A DNA stretch of 58,598 bases from an uncultured Geobacteraceae bacterium (GTDB lineage Bacteria > Desulfobacterota > Desulfuromonadia > Geobacterales > Pseudopelobacteraceae): assembly GCA_903925005.1 (NCBI GenBank), contig CAIYDX010000364.1, forward strand, positions 1-58,598, in the 5' to 3' direction. The translations under genes and the position numbers were made by a program. This document shows positions 8,455 to 16,956 of the stretch, piece by piece. A model generated the notes under the pieces. It did not search any database. It saw nothing but the letters and a program-made list of their open reading frames with translations, and had not been told where the DNA came from. The number at the start of each line of letters is the position of its first letter. Position 1 is the first letter of the stretch.

Positions 8455-11055
8455 ATGGACTTTAACAAACTAACGCAAAAATCTCAGGAGGCCTTTACCG
8501 AGGCGCAAAACAAAGCCGTTTCCTTCGGACATGTCGAGGTGGACTGCGAACATCTGCTCTGGGCACTGCTGGATCAACATGACGGACTGGTGCCGCGTCT
8601 GCTGCAGCGAATGGATATCCGTCCTGATATGGTCAAAAACGAGGTAACTGCAGAACTTGATCGGAAACCGAGAGTATCCGGCCCTGGCACCGAAGCTGGA
8701 AAGATCTACGTTTCCCAGCGCCTGAACCGCATCCTTGTCGCTGCCGAAAACGAGGCCAAACGGCTTAAAGATGAATATGTATCGGTTGAGCATCTGTTTA
8801 TGGCGTTGCTGACCGAGGGAGAAAAGACGTCGACAGGACGGATTTTGAAGCTTGCCGGAATCAACCACGAGCGTTTCCTGAAAACGCTGACCGAGGTGCG
8901 CGGCAGTCAGCGGGTACAGAGCGCCAATCCTGAAGCGACCTATGAAGCGTTGGAGAAATATGGCCGTGACCTGGTGAAAATGGCCAGAAACGACAAACTC
9001 GATCCGGTCATCGGACGGGATGACGAGGTACGCCGGGTAATCCGGGTATTGTCTCGCAAAACCAAGAACAACCCGGTGCTGATAGGCGAACCGGGGGTCG
9101 GCAAGACCGCCATAGTCGAAGGGCTGGCCCAGCGCATAGTACGGGGAGATGTGCCGGAAGGTTTGAAAGACAAAACCGTCTTTGCGCTCGATATGGGCGC
9201 GCTGGTAGCCGGGGCCAAGTATCGCGGCGAGTTTGAAGAACGTTTGAAAGCGGTGCTGAACGAGGTAAAAGAGGCCGAAGGGCGAATTATCCTCTTTATC
9301 GACGAACTGCACACCATCGTCGGGGCCGGCAAGGCCGAGGGTTCGATGGATGCCGGCAACATGCTGAAACCGATGCTGGCCCGTGGCGAACTGCACTGTA
9401 TCGGTGCCACGACCCTTGACGAATACCGGCAGCATATTGAAAAGGACGCGGCTCTGGAGCGGCGCTTTCAACCGGTGCTGGTCGAACAGCCGACCGTTGA
9501 GGATACGATATCGATCCTGCGAGGCTTGAGAGAACGCTTCGAGGTGCATCACGGAGTCAGAATCCAGGACAACGCTCTGGTCGCCGCTGCCACCCTTTCC
9601 AACCGCTATATTACCGAACGGTTCCTGCCGGACAAGGCGATCGATCTGGTCGATGAGGCCTGTGCAATGATCAGGACGGAAATAGATTCTCTCCCCTCGG
9701 AGCTCGACACCATATCCCGCAAGGTCATGCAGCTTGAGATCGAAGAGGTGGCGCTCAAAAAAGAGAAGGACAAGGCCAGCATTGAGCGTCTCGAAGCTTT
9801 ACGCAAGGATCTGGCCGATGATCGCGAAAAAGCCAATGCGATGCGAGCCCGATATGATTCCGAAAAGATCGCGATTCAGCGGGTTCAAGGGTTGCGTGAG
9901 CAGATTGAGAGGACCCGCCGTGAAATCGAGCAGGCCGAACGGGCCGGAAATCTGGAGCAGGCCTCAAAACTTAAATATTCCGAACTCCCCGGCCTTGAGA
10001 CCGCGCTGAAAAATGAAGAGGCAACTTTGGATAATAAGCAGGGGGGGCAAAAACTGCTGCGTGAAGAGGTCACCGAGGATGAAATCGCCGAGATTGTTGC
10101 CCATTGGACCGGCATACCGGTTCTGCGTCTTGTGGAAGGTGAGCGAGAAAAACTGCTAAGACTGGAAGATATACTACACCAGCGGGTCATCGGTCAGGAC
10201 GAGGCGGTTCAGCTGGTGTCCGATGCGGTGCTTCGGGCCCGCTCCGGCATCAAGGATCCGCGCCGCCCGATCGGTTCCTTCATATTCCTCGGCCCAACCG
10301 GGGTCGGCAAGACCGAGCTGGCCCGCACCCTGGCGGAAGCGCTGTTCGATTCGGAAGAGAATATGGTGCGGATCGACATGTCCGAGTATATGGAAAAGTT
10401 CGCCGTCTCGCGCCTGATTGGCGCTCCCCCCGGTTACGTCGGCTATGAGGAGGGTGGGCAGTTGACCGAGGCGGTCAGGCGCAAGCCGTACAGCGTTTTG
10501 CTGTTCGACGAAATCGAAAAAGCACATCAGTATGTGTTCAATATTCTGCTGCAGATTCTCGACGACGGCCGGGTAACCGACAGCCATGGCCGGACGGTCA
10601 GTTTTAAAAATACGGTCATCATCATGACCTCCAATATCGGTTCCGCTTATCTGCTGGAGGGGATCACCGCAAACGGCGACATCAAGGAAGATGCCAGAAA
10701 GAGCGTGATGAACGAGCTCAAGGCGTGTTTCCGTCCGGAATTTCTGAATCGCGTCGATGATATCGTGCTGTTCAAGCCGCTCCATATTGACGAGGTGAAG
10801 AAGATTGCCGATCTCCTCGCGGCGCAACTCAAGCAGCGCTTGAAAGATCAGCGCATAACACTTGAAATAAGCGAAGAAGCGCTGAGTTTTATCGCCAAAG
10901 CCGGCTACGATCCGGTCTACGGTGCACGACCGCTCAAACGCTATCTGCAGCGCGAACTGGAGACCCGCGTAGCCAGGGCAATAATCGGCGGCGATGTGGT
11001 CGAAGGGGGAACATTGAAGGTGGAACTGGAGAACGGAGCGCTCTGTATTAAATGA
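8455..11055 (+). CDS. clpB: ATP-dependent chaperone ClpB
   Basis: Hsp100 disaggregase that works with DnaK to rescue aggregated proteins in the cytoplasm. It is full length at 866 aa. Visible parts: two N-terminal Clp repeats (1-145); first AAA+ domain with Walker A GEPGVGKT at 211-218 and Walker [11 protein letters not shown]; the coiled-coil middle domain (about 410-525, rich in E, K and R), which separates ClpB from ClpA; second AAA+ domain with GPTGVGKT at 613-620, [10 protein letters not shown] and the pore loop [13 protein letters not shown]; and a C-terminal ClpB D2-small domain. It is monocistronic, followed by two palindromic repeats and a convergent aminotransferase gene. Confidence 0.98.
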   Translation: MDFNKLTQKSQEAFTEAQNKAVSFGHVEVDCEHLLWALLDQHDGLVPRLLQRMDIRPDMVKNEVTAELDRKPRVSGPGTEAGKIYVSQRLNRILVAAENEAKRLKDEYVSVEHLFMALLTEGEKTSTGRILKLAGINHERFLKTLTEVRGSQRVQSANPEATYEALEKYGRDLVKMARNDKLDPVIGRDDEVRRVIRVLSRKTKNNPVLIGEPGVGKTAIVEGLAQRIVRGDVPEGLKDKTVFALDMGALVAGAKYRGEFEERLKAVLNEVKEAEGRIILFIDELHTIVGAGKAEGSMDAGNMLKPMLARGELHCIGATTLDEYRQHIEKDAALERRFQPVLVEQPTVEDTISILRGLRERFEVHHGVRIQDNALVAAATLSNRYITERFLPDKAIDLVDEACAMIRTEIDSLPSELDTISRKVMQLEIEEVALKKEKDKASIERLEALRKDLADDREKANAMRARYDSEKIAIQRVQGLREQIERTRREIEQAERAGNLEQASKLKYSELPGLETALKNEEATLDNKQGGQKLLREEVTEDEIAEIVAHWTGIPVLRLVEGEREKLLRLEDILHQRVIGQDEAVQLVSDAVLRARSGIKDPRRPIGSFIFLGPTGVGKTELARTLAEALFDSEENMVRIDMSEYMEKFAVSRLIGAPPGYVGYEEGGQLTEAVRRKPYSVLLFDEIEKAHQYVFNILLQILDDGRVTDSHGRTVSFKNTVIIMTSNIGSAYLLEGITANGDIKEDARKSVMNELKACFRPEFLNRVDDIVLFKPLHIDEVKKIADLLAAQLKQRLKDQRITLEISEEALSFIAKAGYDPVYGARPLKRYLQRELETRVARAIIGGDVVEGGTLKVELENGALCIK

Positions 11056-11079
11056 TTAGAAAACGGCCAAAGACAGAAT

Positions 11080-11167
11080 GTAGGGGCGTACCCGGTGGGT
11101 CGCCCTGGTGCAACATTCGCCATTGCGGCCCATGGCAACAGGGCGAGCCAACGGCGTCGCCCCTACA
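11080..11167. repeat. Imperfect long palindrome with TGTAGGGGCG ends
   Basis: The outer arms TGTAGGGGCG (11080-11089) and CGCCCCTACA (11158-11167) are perfect reverse complements. Inside them, GGGTCGCCCTGG pairs imperfectly with the CAGGGCGAGCC side. The outer ends match those of elements near 23.7 kb and 46.3 kb, so this is probably a dispersed REP/MITE-like sequence. It lies between convergent clpB and the aminotransferase gene and could also fold into a large RNA hairpin. Confidence 0.6.
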
Positions 11168-11215
11168 GAATCAAACAATGTACATAGCGGAAGATCAGTA
11201 TTAATCAGGAAACCA

Positions 11216-11257
11216 GATGAGAGATGAGAACGTCAAAATCATCTCTCATCCCTCATC
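11216..11257. terminator. Heptamer-built hairpin between convergent genes
   Basis: GATGAGAGATGA (from 11216) pairs with TCATCTCTCATC (from 11239) around a short loop. It sits 10 bp from the aminotransferase stop codon and downstream of clpB. The arms consist of the 7-bp unit GATGAGA, the same unit used by the hairpin between metF and cheB. A role as a bidirectional terminator is inferred from position. Confidence 0.45.
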
Positions 11258-11267
11258 AAGCCTTTAA

Positions 11268-12572
11268 TCAAGCCAAATCAAGAACTCCCTGATAAATGAT
11301 GTCGAACAGCTCCTGGATATTTTCTTCGGCAATACAGGAGAAAGCAATGCGCAAGTCGGTCTTGGTGGTGGAAATAGCGCCGACCCCGTACTTGTCCAGC
11401 AGATGGAGGCGCAGTTTTTCGGCATCCACCGTTTTCAGCTTCAGGCACATGAAATAACCGGAGTTGAACGGATAGTATGTCCAGGCTGAATCATATTTAC
11501 TGCTGTTAAGCACTTCCTTGGTTTTCAGGGAGCGCCCTTTCATGACCTGGAATTTTTCTTCCTTCTGGGCCAGGAACTGGGGTGAGCGAAGCGCCTCGAT
11601 GACAAAAGTCTGGGAGGGGTGCGGGCAGTTGGAGATACGGGCACGGATAATTCCCATGGCTTTCTTCTCAAGGGATGCCATTACCGGCGCGTTTTCGTAT
11701 TCATTGCCGTCGGCAAAGGTGATGAATCCGGTACGGAAACCCCAGACAAACTCCTCTTTGGTGGCGCCGTCCAGCTTGACCGCAAGAATGCGGGGATGCA
11801 GATTGGCGAGTTTGCCGAACAGCGATTCTTTGAGACTGTCCTCGTAAAAGAGCCCGAAGTAGGCGTCGTCGGCCACGGCAACAACATTGCAGCCGGATTC
11901 GGCAACTTCCAGGATAGCTGCCACCAGGGCATCCCCTTCAGCCACGGTCGGTGTGTAACCGCTTGGGTTGTTGGGGAAATTGAGCAGGACAATGACTTTG
12001 CCTTTTTCTTCGGCGCTGTTTTTCAATGTTGCTTTGAAGGCATCGATATCATAGCCGCCGGTTACGGTAAACGTCGGATGCTTTTTGACGATTGCGCCGC
12101 TGCAGGTGCCGAAAGTCAGGTTATAGTTGCCCCATAGCATATCCGGCAGGATCAGGTGGTCTCCTTTGTCGACGAACATGTCGGCCACGATGGAGAGACC
12201 ATGAGTCAACGCATTGGTGACGATCGGATTGCTGAAGTGCTTCCCCTGCTGGCTGGGGTTTTCCCGCAGCATTTTTTCACGCCAGAGAGAGCGCAGTTCA
12301 GGCTTGCCGGCAGGAGGGGCGTAAGGATAGATATCCTTCGGATCGAAGGCAGACAGCTTGTCCTGAATACACTGCAGGAACATCGGCCCGCCATTCTCGG
12401 TAGCGATACCGATGGTGGCATTGTATTTGTGAGCCTTGTCCTTGGCTTCGGCCGATTGAGTCAGGATTCCCTTGGGAAAAAAGAGGTTCTTTCCGAGATC
12501 GGACAGCATTTCCAAAACATGCGGGCTGTGTTGAGCAAGCATATCGTTCAGTTCTTGGGCCAATGGGTTCAT
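11268..12572 (-). CDS. PLP-dependent aminotransferase, class I/II
   Basis: Cytoplasmic fold-type I aminotransferase, 434 aa, usual length. Features: NFPNNPSG around Asn202 (cofactor-binding Asn), DDAYFG (Asp that contacts the pyridine nitrogen, plus Tyr), Lys272 in DGATKEEFVWGFRTGF as the likely Schiff-base lysine, and Arg280 in the same motif; a C-terminal RIAFSC segment supplies a likely carboxylate-binding Arg. The long N-terminal arm and GATK context resemble aromatic or aspartate aminotransferases of Geobacter and Clostridia, but the substrate cannot be fixed from sequence. AGGAGG precedes the ATG at good spacing. The gene stands alone, convergent with clpB. Confidence 0.85.
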   Translation of the reverse strand: MNPLAQELNDMLAQHSPHVLEMLSDLGKNLFFPKGILTQSAEAKDKAHKYNATIGIATENGGPMFLQCIQDKLSAFDPKDIYPYAPPAGKPELRSLWREKMLRENPSQQGKHFSNPIVTNALTHGLSIVADMFVDKGDHLILPDMLWGNYNLTFGTCSGAIVKKHPTFTVTGGYDIDAFKATLKNSAEEKGKVIVLLNFPNNPSGYTPTVAEGDALVAAILEVAESGCNVVAVADDAYFGLFYEDSLKESLFGKLANLHPRILAVKLDGATKEEFVWGFRTGFITFADGNEYENAPVMASLEKKAMGIIRARISNCPHPSQTFVIEALRSPQFLAQKEEKFQVMKGRSLKTKEVLNSSKYDSAWTYYPFNSGYFMCLKLKTVDAEKLRLHLLDKYGVGAISTTKTDLRIAFSCIAEENIQELFDIIYQGVLDLA

Positions 12573-12707
12573 CGTTTCCTCCTGGAGTTGTTTGAAAAAT
12601 AGTTTGAACTACAAAGGTATTATGATACGAAGTCACAATTTTGTAGTAAAACAACACCAGTCCTGTTTTGTCAATAGAGAATTGAATAAACAGAGGCAAC
12701 GTCGGAA

Positions 12708-15629
12708 TCAGACTTCGATCCTGAATTCCGCACCTTCGGCGGCGTTGCGCACCGTCAGCCTGCCATTCATGTTCTTTTCTATGATCGTCTTCGACATAAA
12801 CAGCCCAATACCGGTCCCCTTGTCCGGCCCCTTGGTGGTAAAGTATGGTTCAAATATTTTGTCCATGACCTCCTCCGGTATACCGCCGGCATTGTCGGCA
12901 ATGGTCACCACGCCCTTCTCCCCATCCTTGCTGATGGTTATCGTGACTTTCGCGCCATTGGCACGATTTTCCTGTAGCGCATCCCTGGCATTCGCCAGGA
13001 TATTAAGCAGAACCTGGGAATATTCATTCGGAAATCCGGTCAATTCCAGATTAGCATCGTTGTGGATATCAATCCTGATCTGCATATCCATGAAGCTGTC
13101 TTTAATCAGCGCCACGGTTTTGGCAACCACTTCCTGTACCTTGAACAGGGACTGCTTTTTGTCCGGTTGGAAAAAATTCCTGAAATCGTTAATGGTTTGA
13201 GACATGTGATTGATAGAACTCATCGATTTGCTCACGCAGCTGTCCAGCTCTTCCTTATCCAATGAACTTGATTCATAAAAAATCTTCATTTGCTGAATCA
13301 ATAGCGCCAGGACATTCAGCGGTTGACGCCACTGGTGGGCGATGTTGTTGATCATCTCCCCCATGGCCGCCAGGCGGCTCTGCTGCAGGAGCAGCCGCTC
13401 ATTTTCGCGCAAAGCCTCAACAACCCGCAGACGTTCAAGGGTCTCCTCCTTTAAAGCCTGTTCCGCTTTCTGACGACGCGCCTCCCGCGCCATGTTGTCG
13501 AGGGCAAAGGAAATGTTTGCCCCCATCTTCACAAGCAGTTCCACCTGCTGTTGGTCAAAGAAATCCTTCTCTTCCGCATACAAAGTGAGTGCGCCGACAA
13601 CCCACCCTTCCTCCTTCACGGCGACGGAGGCCGAGGCCTTGATCCCGTAAGTACGTCCCTTTTCATGCCAGGGCAGGGTGCAAGGGTCGTTCAGAAAATC
13701 ATTACTGATGTAGTACGTCCCCTCGCGGATCGATATGCCGGTCGGCCCGGTACTGGTCGGTTTTTCACATGTCGAAATTCGGAGATCGTTAAGGTAGTCG
13801 GTCGCTCCTGAAGCCGCCACGACACGCACCAGGCTGCTCTCCTCGTCCAGAACGCCAACCCACGAGAGGATAAAGCCTCCAAGCTCCACAGCTATGCGAC
13901 AAAAATCACGAAACAGGGAGTCCCGGTCGCCGGCACGGACAATAGCCTGGTTGGTCTCGCTCAGCACCGCGTAGAGTCGGTTTAACCGCAAGAGATTTAT
14001 TTCCGCCCTCTCCCGAACGGATATTTCTTCCAGCAGGGTCTCCACGGAATCTGCCAGTTCAACAGTCCGGTCGGCAACACGCTGTTCAAGTTCATCGTGT
14101 GTTTTTTTCAACGTATCCATCAGGACTTCCCGTTCCGTCAGCGAACGGGCCAGCTTGATATTGCTGTAGCTCAGTTTTGAAATAATGGCGGCAAATTTTG
14201 TGAAATATTCCATTCCGGTGGCAAGAAACTCCCTGCTCAGACGGGGCACGCACTTCAGAGCAGCGATGTATTCATCTTCGTTGAAGCCGAACCGCTGAGC
14301 CTGCGATTTAAAAAGTTTGTAGTCCACCGGTTCATCATCAAAGAAAAATTGCCCCGAGAAGAGGTTGCCGATATGGGTATTGCCGACCATGATCGGTGTC
14401 GCCACATCCCACATGTTGTTCTTGCACTTATAGAGTTTGAACTCCCCTGGCGGAATGCCTGCGGTGAGTTGCAGGTCGCTTTCAATACAATTCGCACGTG
14501 ACTCGGGATGAATACGGTGGAAACGCGTACAGATGTCCTGCCATCCCTTACCGACCAGCACATTGCCCTTGAGGTCGAGGATCGCCATCGGCATTGGGGC
14601 AAGCTTGTAGAAGTCATCCATAAGGGACTGAATTGCCTGAACATCGATGATGTCGGCCAGATCCAGATTACCGATATCTCCTTCGGGAGAAAGGATGCTG
14701 TCCAGCTTCAGCCTGACGCGCTCTTCGCTATTGCGCAACGCATTTTGCGCCTGTTTACGCTCGGTGATGTCATGGGTATATATCCGCGCGACCTCGAACA
14801 TGGATGTAAAAAATATTGTCTCGCCGAAGACCCTGTCTTTAAGTTCGATCTCGCGATAAAGGGTGAAATCTTCTTTCCTGTCCCACTTTTCCAGTATGCC
14901 GTTCAGATCCGGAGGAATAAACGGATTGACATCCCGCTCGGCAATTCCCAACTTTTCGAGAATCTTTTGTGTGGCGGGATTGGCAAGAGTAACCTTGCCG
15001 GAACTGTTCACCTCCAGGACAGGGTTCGGGTTCAGCAGCGGGAAGGAGGCGAAATGGAGTGCCCGCTCCTCAATCTGTTTGCGCTCGGTGACGTCGACCA
15101 AGGTAATGCGGCACTCACCTCCCGATGAGGCGGCCAATCCCTCGATCTGCAAAAAGAGTGAGAGATTCTCCTCTTTCAAGAGCTTCACCTCGCACATCTC
15201 TTTGCCCGAGTTCATAAAAACCCTTGCAAGAAAATCGGCAAAAACGGAACGATCTGTCGCAGCGACAAACAGCCCGAAGCGTTGGCCAAGCAACCGGGCG
15301 CGCTCGACACCCAGAAGACCTGCACCACAGAGGTTCACGGCACTGATTGCCCCGTTGCGGTCGAGGGTGAAGTAGCCCATCGGTGCAAAGTCGAAGAGAT
15401 CGCAGTATTTTTCCAGAGAGTTCTCCACCTCATCCCTGACATGACGAAGTTCTGCATTCTGCAACTCCAGCTCAATTTTGTGAACCTCAAGTTCATGAAC
15501 AAGCCTCTGCGTGGCTTCCTCGGAACAGGGAGGATTAAAATCGGACTTTTTTGTCTGCAGCCACTCTTCCGCATGGCGGCGCAATTCAGCGGCGACCATG
15601 ACATTTTTTTTGTCTTTGCCGGTTTTCAT
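12708..15629 (-). CDS. PAS-PAS-PocR-GAF sensor histidine kinase
   Basis: Soluble kinase of about 973 aa. The N-terminal helical segment (RLVHELEVHKIELELQNAEL) is shared with the hybrid kinase at 40.9-43.7 kb, so the two are partial paralogues. Two PAS domains follow, then a PocR ligand domain (about 315-500; CIESDLQLTAG and CKNNMWDVATPI), a coiled coil, a GAF domain (about 560-720), a HisKA box with INNIAHQWRQPLNVL (His near 763) and a C-terminal HATPase (DNAGGIPEE, GTGIGLFMSK). PocR domains bind small hydrocarbon derivatives in characterised regulators; the ligand here is unknown. Start: ATG at 15629 with AAGGG 8 nt upstream; a TTG 6 nt earlier sits too close to that site. No adjacent regulator, so it is an orphan kinase. 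Confidence 0.9.
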   Translation of the reverse strand: MKTGKDKKNVMVAAELRRHAEEWLQTKKSDFNPPCSEEATQRLVHELEVHKIELELQNAELRHVRDEVENSLEKYCDLFDFAPMGYFTLDRNGAISAVNLCGAGLLGVERARLLGQRFGLFVAATDRSVFADFLARVFMNSGKEMCEVKLLKEENLSLFLQIEGLAASSGGECRITLVDVTERKQIEERALHFASFPLLNPNPVLEVNSSGKVTLANPATQKILEKLGIAERDVNPFIPPDLNGILEKWDRKEDFTLYREIELKDRVFGETIFFTSMFEVARIYTHDITERKQAQNALRNSEERVRLKLDSILSPEGDIGNLDLADIIDVQAIQSLMDDFYKLAPMPMAILDLKGNVLVGKGWQDICTRFHRIHPESRANCIESDLQLTAGIPPGEFKLYKCKNNMWDVATPIMVGNTHIGNLFSGQFFFDDEPVDYKLFKSQAQRFGFNEDEYIAALKCVPRLSREFLATGMEYFTKFAAIISKLSYSNIKLARSLTEREVLMDTLKKTHDELEQRVADRTVELADSVETLLEEISVRERAEINLLRLNRLYAVLSETNQAIVRAGDRDSLFRDFCRIAVELGGFILSWVGVLDEESSLVRVVAASGATDYLNDLRISTCEKPTSTGPTGISIREGTYYISNDFLNDPCTLPWHEKGRTYGIKASASVAVKEEGWVVGALTLYAEEKDFFDQQQVELLVKMGANISFALDNMAREARRQKAEQALKEETLERLRVVEALRENERLLLQQSRLAAMGEMINNIAHQWRQPLNVLALLIQQMKIFYESSSLDKEELDSCVSKSMSSINHMSQTINDFRNFFQPDKKQSLFKVQEVVAKTVALIKDSFMDMQIRIDIHNDANLELTGFPNEYSQVLLNILANARDALQENRANGAKVTITISKDGEKGVVTIADNAGGIPEEVMDKIFEPYFTTKGPDKGTGIGLFMSKTIIEKNMNGRLTVRNAAEGAEFRIEV

Positions 15630-15816
15630 AACCAACGCCCTTTTAATTCCGCATTAAATTTGCATAGAGTATTAAAACGGATTCGTAAAGTCAATCAAGT
15701 GTCGCGAGGTAACATAATAAAGGGCCGAGCATGATTGCAGACATTCCACAACCGAACTCGGCCCACAATATGCTAGCCTGTAAAAATCGAAATTGCCAAC
15801 AGCCGTCAAACTACCT

Positions 15817-15993
15817 AGTTTCCGTCCGGAAACTCTGGACGAGAAACTGTTGGTTTCCGCTTTGGAAAGCGGGGATTTTTTCTCCTGGCAAGGAGATCAA
15901 GGCGTTGCGCGGAGGCGTACACCGGTACGCCGCACAAGCAAAGCCGAAGATTGACGCCGCCAGGGGGAAAAAACACCCTTTCCGGACGGAAAC
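15817..15993. repeat. Compound inverted-repeat element filling a 388-bp gap
   Basis: The gap between the PocR kinase and the DtxR gene holds no plausible ORF but is highly structured. AGTTTCCGTCCGGAAACT (15817-15834) is a near-perfect palindrome, and its motif returns inverted as TTTCCGGACGGAAAC at 15979-15993. Between them lie TTTCCGCTTTGGAAAGCGG, GGCGTACACCGGTACGCC and a CCTGGCAAGGAG/CGCCGCCAGG pair. This looks like a dispersed MITE or a structured RNA; which one cannot be told from one copy. Confidence 0.55.
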
Positions 15994-16017
15994 GACCTCG
16001 GCAACTCCTTCCCTACC

Positions 16018-16662
16018 CTACTTTCGCACAAATATTTCCTTGGCAAGATTCGTATCAATGGCAAATTCGGAGTACCCAACCCGAAAGATATAGGACGGAA
16101 ACGCCTGCACCAGAGTGATCTTGTTGCCAGGCAGAACACCCATTGCCATCAGTTTCTGCATTTTCTTGTTGTCCTCGGTCTGAATGTAGGCAATTTCACC
16201 CTCCTGTCCCGATTTAAACTCGGTCAGCGGCACAATACCCAAATCTCCGAGAGCGCGTGCTTCGGCGCAGCAGTTACCGGGCGGGATCGGCTTGCCGTGG
16301 GGGCAGGTGGTGGGATGATTGAGCATGGTACAGACCTTGGTATCCACACCTTCATTCAGAAGATGCTCAAACTGGCAAGCCCGTTGGTTGCCATCATCAC
16401 CACGGATATTGAGCACGTCCATCATCAGGCGCTCCGCCAGACGATGGCGACGAATGGTCATCTTCCCTTCATTGTAGCCTTCGGGACGGAAGTAGATCAT
16501 CCCCTGGCGGATCTCGATCATCGCGTAACCGGTCAACTCACGATAAGCGGGGTCATCCACCGCAATGCCAATCTTCTCAGGGTCAAGAAATGCCGCCCCG
16601 TTCTCTTCAACCGCAATCCACAACGCCTCTAGTATCTCTTCTGCTTTTTCCGAAAGTTTCAT
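16018..16662 (-). CDS. DtxR/IdeR-type iron regulator fused to a FeoA domain
   Basis: Metal-dependent repressor, 214 aa. The N-terminal helix-turn-helix is followed by the DtxR dimerisation and metal-binding domain with RRHRLAERLMMDVL, ACQFEHLL and HPTTCPHGKPIP, which hold the family's His, Cys and Glu ligands. From about residue 140 comes a FeoA/SH3-like domain (MAMGVLPGNKITLVQ). Last gene of the feoB operon; its ATG overlaps the stop of the Cys-rich gene (ATGA). It probably senses Fe(II) and controls iron uptake, plausibly including feoB itself. No separate feoA gene is present, so the fused domain may supply that role; this is inference. Confidence 0.9.
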   Translation of the reverse strand: MKLSEKAEEILEALWIAVEENGAAFLDPEKIGIAVDDPAYRELTGYAMIEIRQGMIYFRPEGYNEGKMTIRRHRLAERLMMDVLNIRGDDGNQRACQFEHLLNEGVDTKVCTMLNHPTTCPHGKPIPPGNCCAEARALGDLGIVPLTEFKSGQEGEIAYIQTEDNKKMQKLMAMGVLPGNKITLVQAFPSYIFRVGYSEFAIDTNLAKEIFVRK

Positions 16663-16850
16663 CCTTTATCTCCTTTAACTCCAACTTTATTTGCAAAAAT
16701 TGTTCTTAATTTTTTGACAACACCCGACTCCATCGGGTTTTTATAATTGCAGCGCGGGCAGTGGACAGTGTGACAACCGCTGGAGCAGCCTCCGCACCCG
16801 CTCTTGCCTTCGCTCTCTTCAAATTCCAGTCCGCAAAATCCACAAATCAT
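16659..16850 (-). CDS. Small Cys-rich protein of the feoB operon
   Basis: A 63-aa protein with nine cysteines, mostly in pairs: CGFC near the start, CGGC and SSGC, and CPRC. This looks like a zinc ribbon or small Fe-S mini-protein. TGGAG precedes the ATG by 6 nt, and its stop codon overlaps the DtxR start. Small Cys-rich partners of FeoB (FeoC-like or FeoB-associated proteins) are known, but I see no winged helix as in FeoC, so the name is left open. It may bind iron delivered by FeoB or assist its assembly. Confidence 0.75.
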   Translation of the reverse strand: MICGFCGLEFEESEGKSGCGGCSSGCHTVHCPRCNYKNPMESGVVKKLRTIFANKVGVKGDKG

Positions 16851-16878
16851 AGTATCTCCAAAACAGGGTCAAGATGCA

Positions 16879-16949
16879 GGGTCAAGGGGCCAGGGTCAAG
16901 GGTCAAGAAAAATTATTGAATGTACTTGTTTCTACTGGCCCCTTGACCC
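16879..16949. repeat. Heptamer (GGGTCAA) inverted repeat inside the feo operon
   Basis: GGGTCAAGGGGCCAG at 16879-16893 is perfectly complementary to CTGGCCCCTTGACCC at 16935-16949, a 15-bp stem with a 41-nt loop. Further GGGTCAA units flank both arms (16866-16906 and 16944-16956). It lies 8 bp past the feoB stop and before the Cys-rich gene, so it could attenuate or stabilise the operon mRNA. Confidence 0.55.
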
Positions 16950-16956
16950 TTGACCC

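Noticed and set aside
8470-9552. Open frame of 360 codons antisense to clpB
   Set aside because: Lies wholly opposite the conserved ClpB coding sequence, has no family motif and no ribosome site. A by-product of GC-biased codon use.
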